A stretch of DNA of 64,000 bases from Pseudolysinimonas kribbensis (GTDB lineage: Bacteria > Actinomycetota > Actinomycetes > Actinomycetales > Microbacteriaceae), in contig NZ_BSVB01000001.1 in NCBI RefSeq assembly GCF_030161895.1, positions 1,240,001-1,304,000 on the forward strand, written 5' to 3'. A program made the position numbers and the translations under genes. Below, one piece after another: positions 56,219 to 64,000 of this stretch (the stretch's first letter is position 1; every line of letters begins with the position of its first letter). The notes under the pieces were generated by a model. The model made no database searches and was not told where the DNA came from. It worked only from the letters and a program-made list of their open reading frames with translations.

Positions 56219-57402
56219 CCGATCTCGACCTGCTCATCTCAGGAGGTCGCGTCCTGGATCCATCGCGCGCCATCGACCTCTTTGCGGATCTCGCCATCCG
56301 GGACGGACGGGTCGTCGAGATCGCGAGCCGTATCGAGCGCGCGCGTGCCGCTCGTGTCGTCGACGCCACGGGTGCCCTGGTGACCCCGGGACTGGTCGAT
56401 CTGCACACGCATGTGCTGGGCGGCGTGCTCGACTCATGCGCCGATCCCGACGACGTCGGCATCCGCTCCGGTGTGACGACGGTGGTCGACGCGGGGAGCG
56501 CGGGGGCGGGCACGATCGGCGCGTTCGCCAACTGGATCATCCCGAACCGGCGAACTCGGGTCATCCCGTTTCTGCATATCGCGACGACCGGGTTCGCCAC
56601 GAACCCGGAGATCACCGCCGAGTCCGACGTCGACTTCAAGCTCGTCGAGCGCTCCCTCACGCAATACGAGGGGCTCATCGGCGGCCTGAAGGTCCGGATG
56701 GTCAACCCCGCGCTTCGGATCCTCGGGATCGAGATGCTGCGAAGGTCGGTTGAGATCGCCCACGCGGCCGGTCTGCCCGTGATGGTGCACATCGGTGACG
56801 TGCACGGCGAAGGTCCGGCCGACCTCGGCGCTCGAACCCTGGAACTTCTCGGGCCGGGTGACATCGTGACCCACCTGTTCACACCGCACCCCGGCGGCAT
56901 CCTCGATGGACGGCGACGAGTGATCCCCGAGGCGTTCGCGGCGGCGGAACGCGGTATCCGCTTCGATGCGGCGCACGGCCGCGGCAACTTCAGCTTCGAC
57001 GTCGCTCGCGAGGTCTTCGATCAGGGAATCCGGATCGACGCGATCAGCACCGACATGACGGCGGCGGGGCGCCGCGACGTCGTCTACACGATGACCGAGG
57101 TGATGAGCCGGTACCTCGGGCTGGGCTTCGACCTCGCCGAGGTGATCGCGCTCAGCACGTCGGGGCCGGCCGATGCCGCCCGACGAGACGATGTCGGCTC
57201 GCTCACGATCGGCGGCACGGCCGACGTCTCGATCCTCGACGTCGTCACCGGCAGCTGGGAAGCCGTGGACTCCGTGGGACAGACGCTCCGGCTCGACCGA
57301 CTGATCCTCCCGCGGACGACTGTCCGTGCCGGCGAACTCATCGCTCCCGGGCCGGGTCCGCACGCTCGCGGATGGCTGCCCGACTCCTTCGAGCCTGGTT
57401 AG
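56215..57402 (+). CDS. Amidohydrolase/deacetylase-family metallohydrolase
   Basis: A 395-residue metal-dependent hydrolase. The N-terminal beta-sandwich begins LDLLISGGRVLDPSRAID. The barrel has the metal motif LVDLHTHVLGG, a likely carbamylated or bridging Lys in GGLKVRMVNP, and His residues in VMVHIGDVHGEG and IVTHLFTPHPGGI, then IDAISTDMTAAGR with the catalytic Asp. Related enzymes act on cyclic amides, N-acyl amino acids or seryl conjugates. Co-transcribed with the alcohol dehydrogenase. Role in the island unclear. Confidence 0.85.
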   Translation: MTDLDLLISGGRVLDPSRAIDLFADLAIRDGRVVEIASRIERARAARVVDATGALVTPGLVDLHTHVLGGVLDSCADPDDVGIRSGVTTVVDAGSAGAGTIGAFANWIIPNRRTRVIPFLHIATTGFATNPEITAESDVDFKLVERSLTQYEGLIGGLKVRMVNPALRILGIEMLRRSVEIAHAAGLPVMVHIGDVHGEGPADLGARTLELLGPGDIVTHLFTPHPGGILDGRRRVIPEAFAAAERGIRFDAAHGRGNFSFDVAREVFDQGIRIDAISTDMTAAGRRDVVYTMTEVMSRYLGLGFDLAEVIALSTSGPADAARRDDVGSLTIGGTADVSILDVVTGSWEAVDSVGQTLRLDRLILPRTTVRAGELIAPGPGPHARGWLPDSFEPG

Positions 57403-57926
57403 GCACCGCTGGGGTGGCGACCCGTGTCCCTTCCCAGCGTCGCCTGCAGGTACCGCGCGTTCGTCGTGACCCAGGCTTCGACCGAGCGGTCGACCTCATC
57501 CATGTTGTCCGTCACGAAGTAGAGAGCCCGGGTGGGGACACTCGCTCCCAGCTCAACGAGGAGGGGACGAAGGTGCGCCTCGGGCGCCATGGCGTGCGCC
57601 AGGGAAGCGCCGGTCATGACGGGGATCGCGACGACCCCGTCCAGGGCACCGGGTCCGTAACGATCGAGGAACCCCTTGAGAAGTCCGGTGTATGCGGCCT
57701 TGTACGTCGGTGATGCCACGATCACGACGTCGGCGCCCGCGACCACCGCGATCAGCTCGTCCATGTCGTTGGACGGCCAGGCGAAGATCGAATCGGCGTG
57801 CGCAGCCAGGTCGATGGTCACGATCGAGATTCCGGGGAGCAAGGCGGCCGCGAGCGCCTCAGCCAGGGCGAGCGTCCGGGAACGAGGCTTCGGGTTGCCG
57901 CAGAGAACGACAGCTTTCAGCATCAT
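57399..57926 (-). CDS. NADPH-dependent FMN reductase (SsuE/flavodoxin-like)
   Basis: A 175-residue flavodoxin-fold reductase with VVLCGNPKPRSRTLALAEAL at the phosphate loop, GADVVIVASPTYKAAYTGLLKGFLDRY and a C-terminal segment MTGASLAHAM. Such proteins supply FMNH2 to two-component monooxygenases, so it could serve the LLM enzymes of the island in addition to the fused reductase. GGAGGGG ribosome site; ATG 57926 or the next ATG. Convergent with the amidohydrolase by four bases. It marks the right end of the island. Confidence 0.85.
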   Translation of the reverse strand: MMLKAVVLCGNPKPRSRTLALAEALAAALLPGISIVTIDLAAHADSIFAWPSNDMDELIAVVAGADVVIVASPTYKAAYTGLLKGFLDRYGPGALDGVVAIPVMTGASLAHAMAPEAHLRPLLVELGASVPTRALYFVTDNMDEVDRSVEAWVTTNARYLQATLGRDTGRHPSGA

Positions 57927-58020
57927 CAGTCCCCTCCGCCACCCACAGACGCGACGGTCATATCAGTTTATCGAACGTCGATCGCCGTCGACCGCCGCTG
58001 GCCGATCGAGGCGCCGCCCG

Positions 58021-58895
58021 CTACCCGGCGCGGGTGACCAGTTCCGCGACACGGAACACGGACCGCCACATGTCCGGCTTCTCCCAGCCGCCCGGCAGGA
58101 AGTAGGCGAAGAACCAGCCGTCCTCGAGAGCGGCGTGCGCGGGGCGGCGCTTGTCGGTGAGCGCGGCGATCAGCTCATCGGTGAAGAACGCGCGGACCTC
58201 CCGCACATCGTCCTTCTCGCACAGGAGCTGAACGCGACCGCGACCGAGCGCGTTCACCCAGGCGAAGGAGCGCGGCGACGGGTTCGACATCGAGCGGCCG
58301 CAGAGGAACGTCGCGGTGGGGAGCGCGTCGCGGACGGGGATCGCCAGGTATCGCAGCCTCATCCCCACCGAGGAGCGCGTGCCCGTGGACGAGTCGACGT
58401 ACTCGCCGGTCTCGACCTGCACGCCCCGCTGTTCCCACGTCAGGAACCGGAAGACGCGACGGTACCGGAAGGTGCGCCGGCCCAGTGGTCCGGGGTGCGC
58501 GCCGGGTCCGCGACCGGCCGACCGATGAAGCCGTTGGCGTCGGCGAAGGCCACGAACCGCACGAGACGGAGCCAGCCCCGAGGCTGCACGACGCGGCGGA
58601 CGAACGCGTAGACCGCGAGGCAGACGAGGGCGATGACGGCGATGCCCTCGAGCCCGATCACCGCCTCAGGACCCTTCTCCTGCGCGGCTTCGACGATGGT
58701 GGTGATCGCCAGGATCACCGCCAGGGTGCCGCCGACGACCGCGATCGGCACGATCGCCCGGGTCCGCTCGGATCGGACCTCGTCCACCGTCTCGGGGCCG
58801 AGATCCCCCGCGAGCGCCCTCGCGTGCACCTCGGCGGCGAGCGACGCGGATGGCGAGGAGGTCAGCGGACCGAAGTCGACGCGCTCGAGGTCCAC
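58021..58895 (-). CDS. Hypothetical membrane protein (frame break)
   Basis: About 291 residues after repair. A charged N-terminus leads to two close transmembrane helices (AIVPIAVVGGTLAVILAITT and IGLEGIAVIALVCLAVYAFV), then a soluble C-terminal domain with FVAFADANGFIGRP, TFRYRRVFRFLTWEQRG and RVQLLCEKDDVREVRAFF. The topology resembles DUF3137-like proteins but I cannot confirm that. The break near 58482 is fixed by one base in TGGGCC. No operon partner; function unknown. Confidence 0.6.
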
Positions 58896-58938
58896 CGCTC
58901 CACGGTATCGGGAGCGCAGGACCTCGGAGACGCGGGGC

Positions 58939-59495
58939 TCAGTGACGCCGGTAGCGCAGTCGCATCACGCCGTTGCCGAAGCGGTGCTCGTCGAGGAGCT
59001 CGAACTCGATCCGGAGGTCGGTCGGCATCGCGGGCTTGCCGGCCCCGACGCTGACGGGCACGACATAGAGCTGGACCTCATCCACCAGTCCCGCCCTGAA
59101 CGCCTGGCCGGCGAGCTCGGCGCCGCCGATCAGGAGATCACGGGTCGCCGCGGCCTTCAGATCCCGCACCGCAGCAGCGGTGAACGTCGATTCGATCCGG
59201 GTGCGGGCGGTGGCGACCGCGGCCATGGTCCGGGAGTAGACGATCTTGCGCGGCGCTCGCCAGGCTGCGGCGAAGTCGGCGAACAGGGGGAATGGGCGGC
59301 GAGGTCGGTGTCGGTCTCCCAGACGGCCATCGCCTCGTAGAGCCGCCGCCCGTACAGGAGCGTGCCGACGGAGCGCATGAGGTCCGTGTGAGCCGCGAAC
59401 ACCTCGTCGTCGACCGGGAAGAAGTCGAACGCTCCGCTCGCATCCTCGATGTACCCGTCGAGGGTCGTGTTCGTCGCGTAGATCAGTCGTGTCAT
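58939..59495 (-). CDS. Dihydrofolate reductase/RibD C-terminal-like reductase (frame break)
   Basis: About 185 residues of the RibD-C/DHFR-like group: LIYATNTTLDGYIEDASGAF at the N-terminus, GTLLYGRRLYEAMAVWE, then DLLIGGAELAGQAFRAGLVD and VQLYVVPVSVGAG. The break at the CCCCC run near 59286-59290 (coding strand) is fixed by one base, giving HSPLFADFAAAWRAPRKIV. NADPH-dependent reduction of an unknown substrate. Single gene. Confidence 0.82.
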
Positions 59496-59517
59496 GGAGC
59501 GCGCCTCCCGGATCGTC

Positions 59518-61094
59518 TCATGCCGTGACGAAGTTGGCCATCATCGCCATGTCCTCGTGCTCGAGGTTGTGGCAGTGGAAGACGAACCGGCCGGGATGGT
59601 CGCGGAAGCGCACCGCGATCCGGGCCTGCTCGCCGGGGCTGAGGTCGATCGTGTCCTTCCATCCCGCGTCGAACGGGCCCGGTCCGTAGATCCCGCGACC
59701 CACCACCTGGAACGGGTCGAGGTGCACGTGCACCGGATGGTGGAAGTCGGCGAACAGCTGCCAGATCTCGATGTCGCCGAGCTTCGGCCGGGCCGCGACG
59801 GAGGTCGGGCTGAAGGGCTCCTCGTTGATGATCCAGCCGTCGCGGTGGCCCACCGAGCCTCGCTGGAATCGGAAGGTGCGCGTGACGGTCGCCTTCGTGG
59901 GGTCGAGCGGTTCGATCGTCGAGAGCGTCGCGGGCGCGGTGAAACGCGGGCCGACGCGCTCGCCGACGCGGAATCGCATGATCTGATGCATCCGGCCGTC
60001 GGCGAAATCGTCGTACAGGGTGACGAGCGCGCCGACCGGGAAGCGCGAGAAGTCGACGAGCGCGTCCAGCCGTTGCGCCGGCGCGAGCTCGAACGAGTCG
60101 TGCTGCAGCGGTGCCGCCAGCAGTCCGCCCTCCGTGCCGATCTGCAGGAGCCCGTCGTGCGGTTCCGGATCCAGCCGCAATCGCAGCCGGCGAGCGTTGC
60201 ACGCGTTGAGGAACCGGAGGCGGTAGGTCGCGCGGTCCACGTCGGCGAACGGCCACGGCACCCCGTTGACGAGCATGACGTCGCCGAGCACGCCGGCGAC
60301 GTACGGATCCGTGACGCCCGGCGTGTTGACGAGCGTGGCGTCGACACTCGGATAGAGCAACGACCCGTCGGCGTCGAACGCGCGGTCCGTGAGCACGAGC
60401 GGCAGTTCGTAGCGGCCGCGAGGAAGGCCGAGCGCGTCCTCCTCGTCGTCGCGCACGATGTGCAGACCGGCCAGGCCGCGCCACACCGAGGGGCCGGTGA
60501 AGTCCATCCGGTGATCGTGATACCAGAGCATCGCGGCGCGCTGTTGCATCGGGTAGCGGTAGACCCGCTCCCCGTGGCTGACGTCGCCGGCCGGCATCGG
60601 GGCATGACCATCCATCCCGGTCATGCCCTGATGCCGATGCAGATAGGTCATGTCCTGGGGATAGATGTCATCGGTCGGGTAGCCGTCGCTCTCGTGCGGG
60701 GTGTGCCCGCCGTGCAGATGGACCACGATCGGGATCGGCAGCCGGTTGCGGTGCCGCACCGCGACGGGACGCCCGCGCCGGCTCTCGATCGTCGGGCCGG
60801 GGAACACCCCTCGAAGCCGAGGATCGGCGTCGTGAGCCCGGGCAGGATGTGCGCCGTCGCCCCCCGGGTCGTCATCATGTAGCGGTCCACGCCCTCCTCG
60901 GTCGAGGACGGTCGGAGGGTGGGCGGGAGCCGAAGCGGCAGCGTGAAGGAGCGCGGCAGACGCGCGGTGCTCCGCAACTGCTCACCGGTCGAATGCCGCC
61001 CCGTGCCCTCGAGAGCGAACGGCAGCCCCACCGCGAGGCCGACCCCGGCCAGTACGCCGCCGCCGATGAACGCGCGGCGGCTCACCGCGGCCAT
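59518..61094 (-). CDS. Tat-exported multicopper oxidase (frame break)
   Basis: About 525 residues after repair. The N-terminus carries a twin-arginine signal (VSRRAFIGGGVLAGVGLAVG). The four copper regions are HLHGGHTPHESDG, LWYHDHRMDFTG, HHPVHVHLDPFQVVGRG and VFHCHNLEHEDMAMMANF. The axial Met and spacing suit the CotA/bilirubin oxidase-like group. The break at the CCCC run 60805-60808 (plus strand) is fixed by one base, giving GFEGVFPGPTIES. Overlaps the small membrane protein upstream; probably regulated by the divergent MarR. Confidence 0.87.
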
Positions 61095-61501
61095 GTCCGC
61101 CTCCACGCCCAGACGGCGAGGGCCGTGGCGATCAGGATGATCGCGACGCCGAGCGGTATGTGCAGGGCCAGTGTGTGCATGAAGCCGAGCAGGATCTGCA
61201 GCCCGATGAGCCCGAAGAGCAGCACGTACCCGACGATCGGCCACCACGGCCCGCGGCCCGGCCGGAATTGCAGCACCGCCGCGACGGCGGCGACGAGCAC
61301 GCAGATGCCGGCATAGGTGGCGTTCTCGCGATGCAGGTCCAGCGCCGGGTAGACGCCCGACAGGAACTGACCTGCGAAGATCGCCTGGTCGAAGAGCATG
61401 ACCGCGGCCAGCGTCGCCGTGACGCGAAAGACCCAGCGCGGCCACCGCGGTCCGCTCCTGGTCACGGGCGTGACCTCGTCGTGCACGAGAGACCTGGTCA
61501 A
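61082..61501 (-). CDS. Small four-helix membrane protein linked to the multicopper oxidase
   Basis: About 139 residues with four hydrophobic helices (RWVFRVTATLAAVMLFDQAIF, NATYAGICVLVAAVAAVL, IVGYVLLFGLIGLQILLGF, HIPLGVAIILIATALAVWAW) and histidines at helix ends, which could bind heme or copper. TTG 61501 is chosen because it has GGGGGA four bases upstream; ATG 61522 lies inside the operator, GTG 61486 is another option. It starts the operon with the multicopper oxidase, overlapping it by 13 bases. Confidence 0.65.
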   Translation of the reverse strand: MTRSLVHDEVTPVTRSGPRWPRWVFRVTATLAAVMLFDQAIFAGQFLSGVYPALDLHRENATYAGICVLVAAVAAVLQFRPGRGPWWPIVGYVLLFGLIGLQILLGFMHTLALHIPLGVAIILIATALAVWAWRRTWPR

Positions 61502-61516
61502 CGTTCCCCCAACTAG

Positions 61517-61541
61517 TTTCATCTGGAACGGTTTCAGATGA
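61517..61541. promoter_or_regulatory. MarR-type operator between membrane protein/oxidase operon and MarR gene
   Basis: Palindrome with arms CATCTG (61520-61525) and CAGATG (61535-61540), further matched by TTT and GAA/TTC on each side. It sits in the divergent space 31 bases before the MarR ATG and just upstream of the membrane protein start, a typical MarR autoregulatory position. Confidence 0.6.
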
Positions 61542-61571
61542 GAAAAACATGGGCGCGGAGAGAGGATCCAC

Positions 61572-61994
61572 ATGAGGGATGGCGCGATGCGCCTCGGGCT
61601 GCTCCTGCGACAGTCCCACCGACGCGCGGCGCAGGCCCTCGACGCGGCATTGGCTCCCCTCGGCCTGGCCGGGCGCCACTTCGGGGTGCTCCTGATCATC
61701 GACCGCGACGGCACCTCCACCCAGCGCGACCTCCTCGCTCAGACCGGCGGAGACAAGGCGGGCATGGCCCGAACGGTCGCCGAGCTCGAGGACCTGGCGC
61801 TCCTGGCCCGCGACGTGGACGCCGTGGATCGCCGCCTCGTCCACCTCCGCCTCACCGAGCTCGGCGAGACCCGGTTCCGGGAGGCGCGCAAGCTCGCCGC
61901 CGCCGTCGGCGACGAGCTGGTCCGAGACCTCGACGATGCCGAGCTCGCTCACCTCATCGCGCTCCTGCAGCGCCTTCACGGCGAAACGCGATAA
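61572..61994 (+). CDS. MarR-family transcriptional regulator
   Basis: A 140-residue MarR regulator. The winged helix covers STQRDLLAQTGGDKAGMARTVAELEDLALLARDVDAVDRRLVHLRLT, quoted here only by its ends STQRDLL and RRLVHLRLT, with basic wing DAVDRRLVHL. The ATG has AGAGAGGA upstream. Divergent from the multicopper oxidase operon with a palindrome between, so it probably represses that operon; effector unknown. Its stop is followed within two bases by a hairpin. Confidence 0.87.
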   Translation: MRDGAMRLGLLLRQSHRRAAQALDAALAPLGLAGRHFGVLLIIDRDGTSTQRDLLAQTGGDKAGMARTVAELEDLALLARDVDAVDRRLVHLRLTELGETRFREARKLAAAVGDELVRDLDDAELAHLIALLQRLHGETR

Positions 61995-61995
61995 G

Positions 61996-62015
61996 GGCCC
62001 GGATAAATCCGGGCC
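61996..62015. terminator. Hairpin after the MarR gene
   Basis: GGCCCGGAT-AA-ATCCGGGCC, a perfect nine-base stem. It follows the MarR stop and precedes (on the other strand) a tRNA 3'-end fragment, so may once have terminated both the regulator and the tRNA. Confidence 0.65.
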
Positions 62016-62017
62016 AG

Positions 62018-62052
62018 TAGCGAGGGCGGGACTCGAACCCGCGACACCACGA
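62018..62052 (-). other. tRNA 3'-end fragment, probable attachment site
   Basis: On the minus strand a T-arm GCGGG-TTCGAGT-CCCGC (62026-62042) is followed by an acceptor strand CCTCGCT and A73 (62018-62025). The upstream sequence does not fold into the D- and anticodon arms and lacks a matching 5' acceptor AGCGAGG. It is therefore a 3' fragment only, as left at the far end of an element integrated into a tRNA gene. The CGCTA end is reminiscent of actinobacterial initiator tRNA-fMet, but the identity is uncertain. A second T-arm-like end (TTCAAGTCCCACC) occurs at 62192-62204. Confidence 0.6.
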
Positions 62053-62679
62053 TTAGTTCGACGTCGTCGCCACGGGATGACGGACTTGCCGACGACCCGC
62101 AATCACGGGGAATCGAGAAGCCCCCGATGACGTCGTCCCCGCTGACTGACGACCAATGTGCGGGGTAAGTGCGGGGTCTCACGCTGGTACCGGTGGGACT
62201 TGAATTCGTCGGGCGAGAGGAACCCACAAAGTCTGAGCCTCCGTCGGAGCATCAACTAAGGAAGTAGATATGAGCCCTCTCGAGGAGGCATCGACCGCTC
62301 CAGCACGTCAGCGTTGATGCGAGCCGATTGAGCGACCTCGACCCACGGCATGATCTGTTCGCGCTGACGGAACTTTCTCGCTTGATCGGGGCTCTCGGTC
62401 ATCGCCACGTACTCTCGCTCGCCTCGCACCCGACCGAGAAATGGCCTGCTGATCACGATCGGCTGTGCTCAGTCAGGGGTCTGTGTGGGCGCGGCGCGTC
62501 GGTTGGGCGAGGAGCGTCGTGCCGAAATCGTAGGCATACCCGTTTCGGCACGATCCGGTTTCGGCACAGGGTTTCGGCATGGCCTCGATCGGCGTGTCGC
62601 GCGTGTGGATGTCGATGCGGCAGTTGTGCCGAAAACGATCGTTATCGGCACGGCCGAGAGCAGGGGAGATACTGACGCG
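62053..62679. other. Non-coding stretch right of the tRNA fragment
   Basis: About 630 bases without a convincing gene. A minus-strand frame at 62256-62456 (66 codons) has no ribosome site or family features. The stretch contains a possible second tRNA-end remnant near 62185-62204 and, from 62520, a set of TTTCGGCA repeats. Base composition is visibly less G/C-rich than the rest of the window, which fits recently acquired DNA. Confidence 0.5.
62520..62634. repeat. Five-copy TTTCGGCA repeat cluster
   Basis: TTTCGGCA occurs in direct orientation at 62543, 62559 and 62572, and inverted as TGCCGAAA at 62520 and 62627. A sixth, imperfect copy (TATCGGCA) is at 62643. The last pair forms an interrupted palindrome. 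All lie just upstream of the DUF3644-like gene, so they may be regulator-binding sites for it. Confidence 0.6.
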
Positions 62680-63777
62680 GTGAGGATGCGTCGGCAGGCC
62701 GCCATGTATCTGGAGAGTGCGATCGAATCGTTGGTCCTCGCGATCGAGCTCTTCAACCGCCCTTCCCCGATCGCGCGGGATCACGCTGTCCCGATGCTGC
62801 TCGGGCACTCGTTCGAGATGTTGCTGAAGAGCATCATCTTCCAAGCGCGTCGGACGGTCCGTGATCGTGGGGACGAGCTGACCTACTCCCTGGCGCGCTG
62901 CATCGGCATTGCCGCGGACGACCTGCAGATCATTTCGAAGGACGAGCGGGCCCTGATCGCCGCGCTCAAGCAGGATCGGGACTGCGCGACGCACGATTCG
63001 ATCTCGATGAGCGAGCAACTGCTCTGGGTGCACATGCGATCGGGCATTTCGGTCATTCGGCGCCTGCTGCGAGACGAGCTCCAGCTCGACTTGACCGACC
63101 TCTTGCCGGGGAGGGTGATCCCCGTGAGCACTGAGCCGCCGCATGAGTTGCACGCTCTTGTCGAGGATGAGCTCGCGACGATCGCTGCTCTCCTTGCGCC
63201 GGGCACGCGGAAGGGTCCCGAGGCGAGAGCGCGTCTGCGGCCTCTGCTGAGTCTGGACGGCGCGGCGACGGGACGAGTCGACCCGCCAACCGAGGCGGAG
63301 GTGGCACGCGCTGAGGCAGCCTTGCGCGCCCGAACAGAGTGGACGCGGGTGCTGCCCGGACTAGCGACGTTGAGCGTGACACCTGTCGCGCCCGACGGTG
63401 ATGCGCAGGAGGTGATCCTGCGTGTCGGCAGAGGCGCCGAGGCGATCCCAGTCCGGAAGGCGCGCCGTGACGAAGAGGCTCTGGCTTATCGGTCGATGGA
63501 TCCGTTCGAGGAGTACGGCGGCCGGCTACGGGAGTTCGGGTCTCGGCTTGGCATCACTCAGCAGCAGGGCTATGCGCTTATCGAGCATCTCGCGATCAAG
63601 GATGACGATGCGGCGTACTTCTGCCGGAAGACGAAGAACGGGAACGTGCAGTACCAGGGTCTGAGCGCCCGCGCCTACGACTTGGGCCGGAAGGCCATCG
63701 CCGCAGGCGTCGACCTTGACGCGATCACCGCGCGGTACAACGTCGCGCACGCCCGTCGAGCCCCCGGCGCTCGCTAG
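62680..63777 (+). CDS. DUF3644/HEPN-like protein
   Basis: A 365-residue protein. The N-terminal domain resembles DUF3644: MYLESAIESLVLAIELFNRP, then HAVPMLLGHSFEMLLKSIIF, and a HEPN-type RNase motif R-x4-H in KQDRDCATHD followed by the long helix LLWVHMRSGISVIRRLL. The C-terminal part ends with a possible winged helix (LGITQQQGYALIEHL, FCRKTKNGNVQYQGLS). GTG 62680 has AGGGGAG upstream; ATG 62686 is an alternative. DUF3644 genes occur on accessory islands; an anti-phage or toxin role is inference. Confidence 0.65.
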   Translation: MRMRRQAAMYLESAIESLVLAIELFNRPSPIARDHAVPMLLGHSFEMLLKSIIFQARRTVRDRGDELTYSLARCIGIAADDLQIISKDERALIAALKQDRDCATHDSISMSEQLLWVHMRSGISVIRRLLRDELQLDLTDLLPGRVIPVSTEPPHELHALVEDELATIAALLAPGTRKGPEARARLRPLLSLDGAATGRVDPPTEAEVARAEAALRARTEWTRVLPGLATLSVTPVAPDGDAQEVILRVGRGAEAIPVRKARRDEEALAYRSMDPFEEYGGRLREFGSRLGITQQQGYALIEHLAIKDDDAAYFCRKTKNGNVQYQGLSARAYDLGRKAIAAGVDLDAITARYNVAHARRAPGAR

Positions 63778-64000
63778 CGCGCGGGGGTCTGCGTCGATGA
63801 GGTCGGGCCCTTGCCGTTGGGGCGAAAGAGCCTGATCCGAGGCACTACGGCTCGCGACCACAGGGCACCGACCAGGGGCGCGACTCCTCCGCCCCAGATG
63901 GCTGAGGCGATGACGTCGGTCGGGTAGTGCAACCCGTCCGTGAGGACGCAGAACGCCACGAGTAGGGTCCCCGCGATTCCCGCGATCACCCAGATTCGGC
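63774..64000 (-). CDS. PAP2-superfamily phosphatase (partial, 5' end outside window)
   Basis: The visible C-terminal 75 residues show the last PAP2 motif, LTDGLHYPTDVIASAIWGGG, with the catalytic His of the HYPTDVIA consensus, between two hydrophobic helices, then a basic tail. PAP2 enzymes dephosphorylate lipid phosphates at the membrane. The frame stays open to the window edge. Convergent with the DUF3644-like gene, sharing CTAG. Confidence 0.8.
   Translation of the reverse strand, partial: RIWVIAGIAGTLLVAFCVLTDGLHYPTDVIASAIWGGGVAPLVGALWSRAVVPRIRLFRPNGKGPTSSTQTPAR

Noticed and set aside
34671..57926. The island as a decaying pseudogene cluster
   Set aside because: Overlapping starts and stops, ribosome sites, operators and all active-site motifs are preserved; only single-base run-length changes are seen and there are no in-frame nonsense codons away from them.
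62018..62095. A complete tRNA gene on the minus strand
   Set aside because: Only the T-arm and 3' acceptor are present; no D-arm, anticodon arm or matching 5' acceptor can be folded.
62520..62650. A CRISPR array
   Set aside because: The repeat is only eight bases, occurs in both orientations and has irregular short spacing; no cas genes are in the window.

Overview
The window comes from a high-GC actinobacterium, most likely of the Microbacteriaceae type. This is an inference from the very G/C-rich third codon positions, the dense ATGA/GTGA gene overlaps, the actinobacterial-style phenylacetate operators and the gene families present. I recognise no species-level marker.

Layout. (1) 1-8.2 kb: phenylacetate catabolism. 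paaABCD (running off the left edge) and a second operon (thiolase, enoyl-CoA hydratase, PaaH, PaaZ) flank a TetR-type PaaR. Both operons carry a PaaR-like operator. (2) 8.3-18.8 kb: an operon of two GT4 glycosyltransferases, a GH130-type protein and an alpha-barrel protein; a DUF2231 membrane protein; a GT2 enzyme; an FBP (EF-G-binding treble-clef) gene behind what looks like a leader-peptide attenuator; an NAD-dependent epimerase; an MFS exporter with a MocR-type regulator. (3) 18.9-29.4 kb: a block with four membrane or nucleotide-sugar glycosyl enzymes, an MTA-phosphorylase family protein, a sugar epimerase, a Tat-exported molybdopterin oxidoreductase with its cytochrome b, a methyltransferase and a two-component system. 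(4) 29.4-34.5 kb: peroxiredoxin/TetR divergent pair, an SRPBCC-like protein, and ackA-pta. (5) 34.7-57.9 kb: a large catabolic island with two LLM-class flavin monooxygenases, a flavin reductase fused to an IclR-like ligand domain, an ABC importer, a PrpD-family protein, muconate-cycloisomerase-like and adenylosuccinate-lyase-like enzymes, a CoA beta-oxidation-like set, a lactonase-like hydrolase, an alcohol dehydrogenase, an amidohydrolase and a LacI regulator. Six copies of a TCAAnnGATTGA palindrome sit at its three main promoters. (6) 58-62 kb: a membrane protein, a DHFR-like reductase, and a multicopper oxidase with a MarR regulator. (7) From 62.0 kb: a tRNA 3'-end fragment, then a DUF3644/HEPN-like protein and a truncated PAP2 phosphatase, which looks like the edge of an integrated element.

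How it works together. Region 5 is the best candidate for an undescribed system. It contains uptake, two-component flavin oxygenation, possible lactone hydrolysis, CoA transfer, hydration, oxidation and thiolysis, all apparently under one LacI-type repressor. The substrate cannot be read from the sequence; an alicyclic, terpenoid-like or aromatic-derived acid is a guess.

Quality warning. I count about 32 reading-frame breaks in 24 genes. Nearly all are repaired by adding one base in a short G or C run, and the broken proteins have intact motifs on both sides. I treat them as probable consensus errors of the assembly, not as decay, and annotate such genes across the break.
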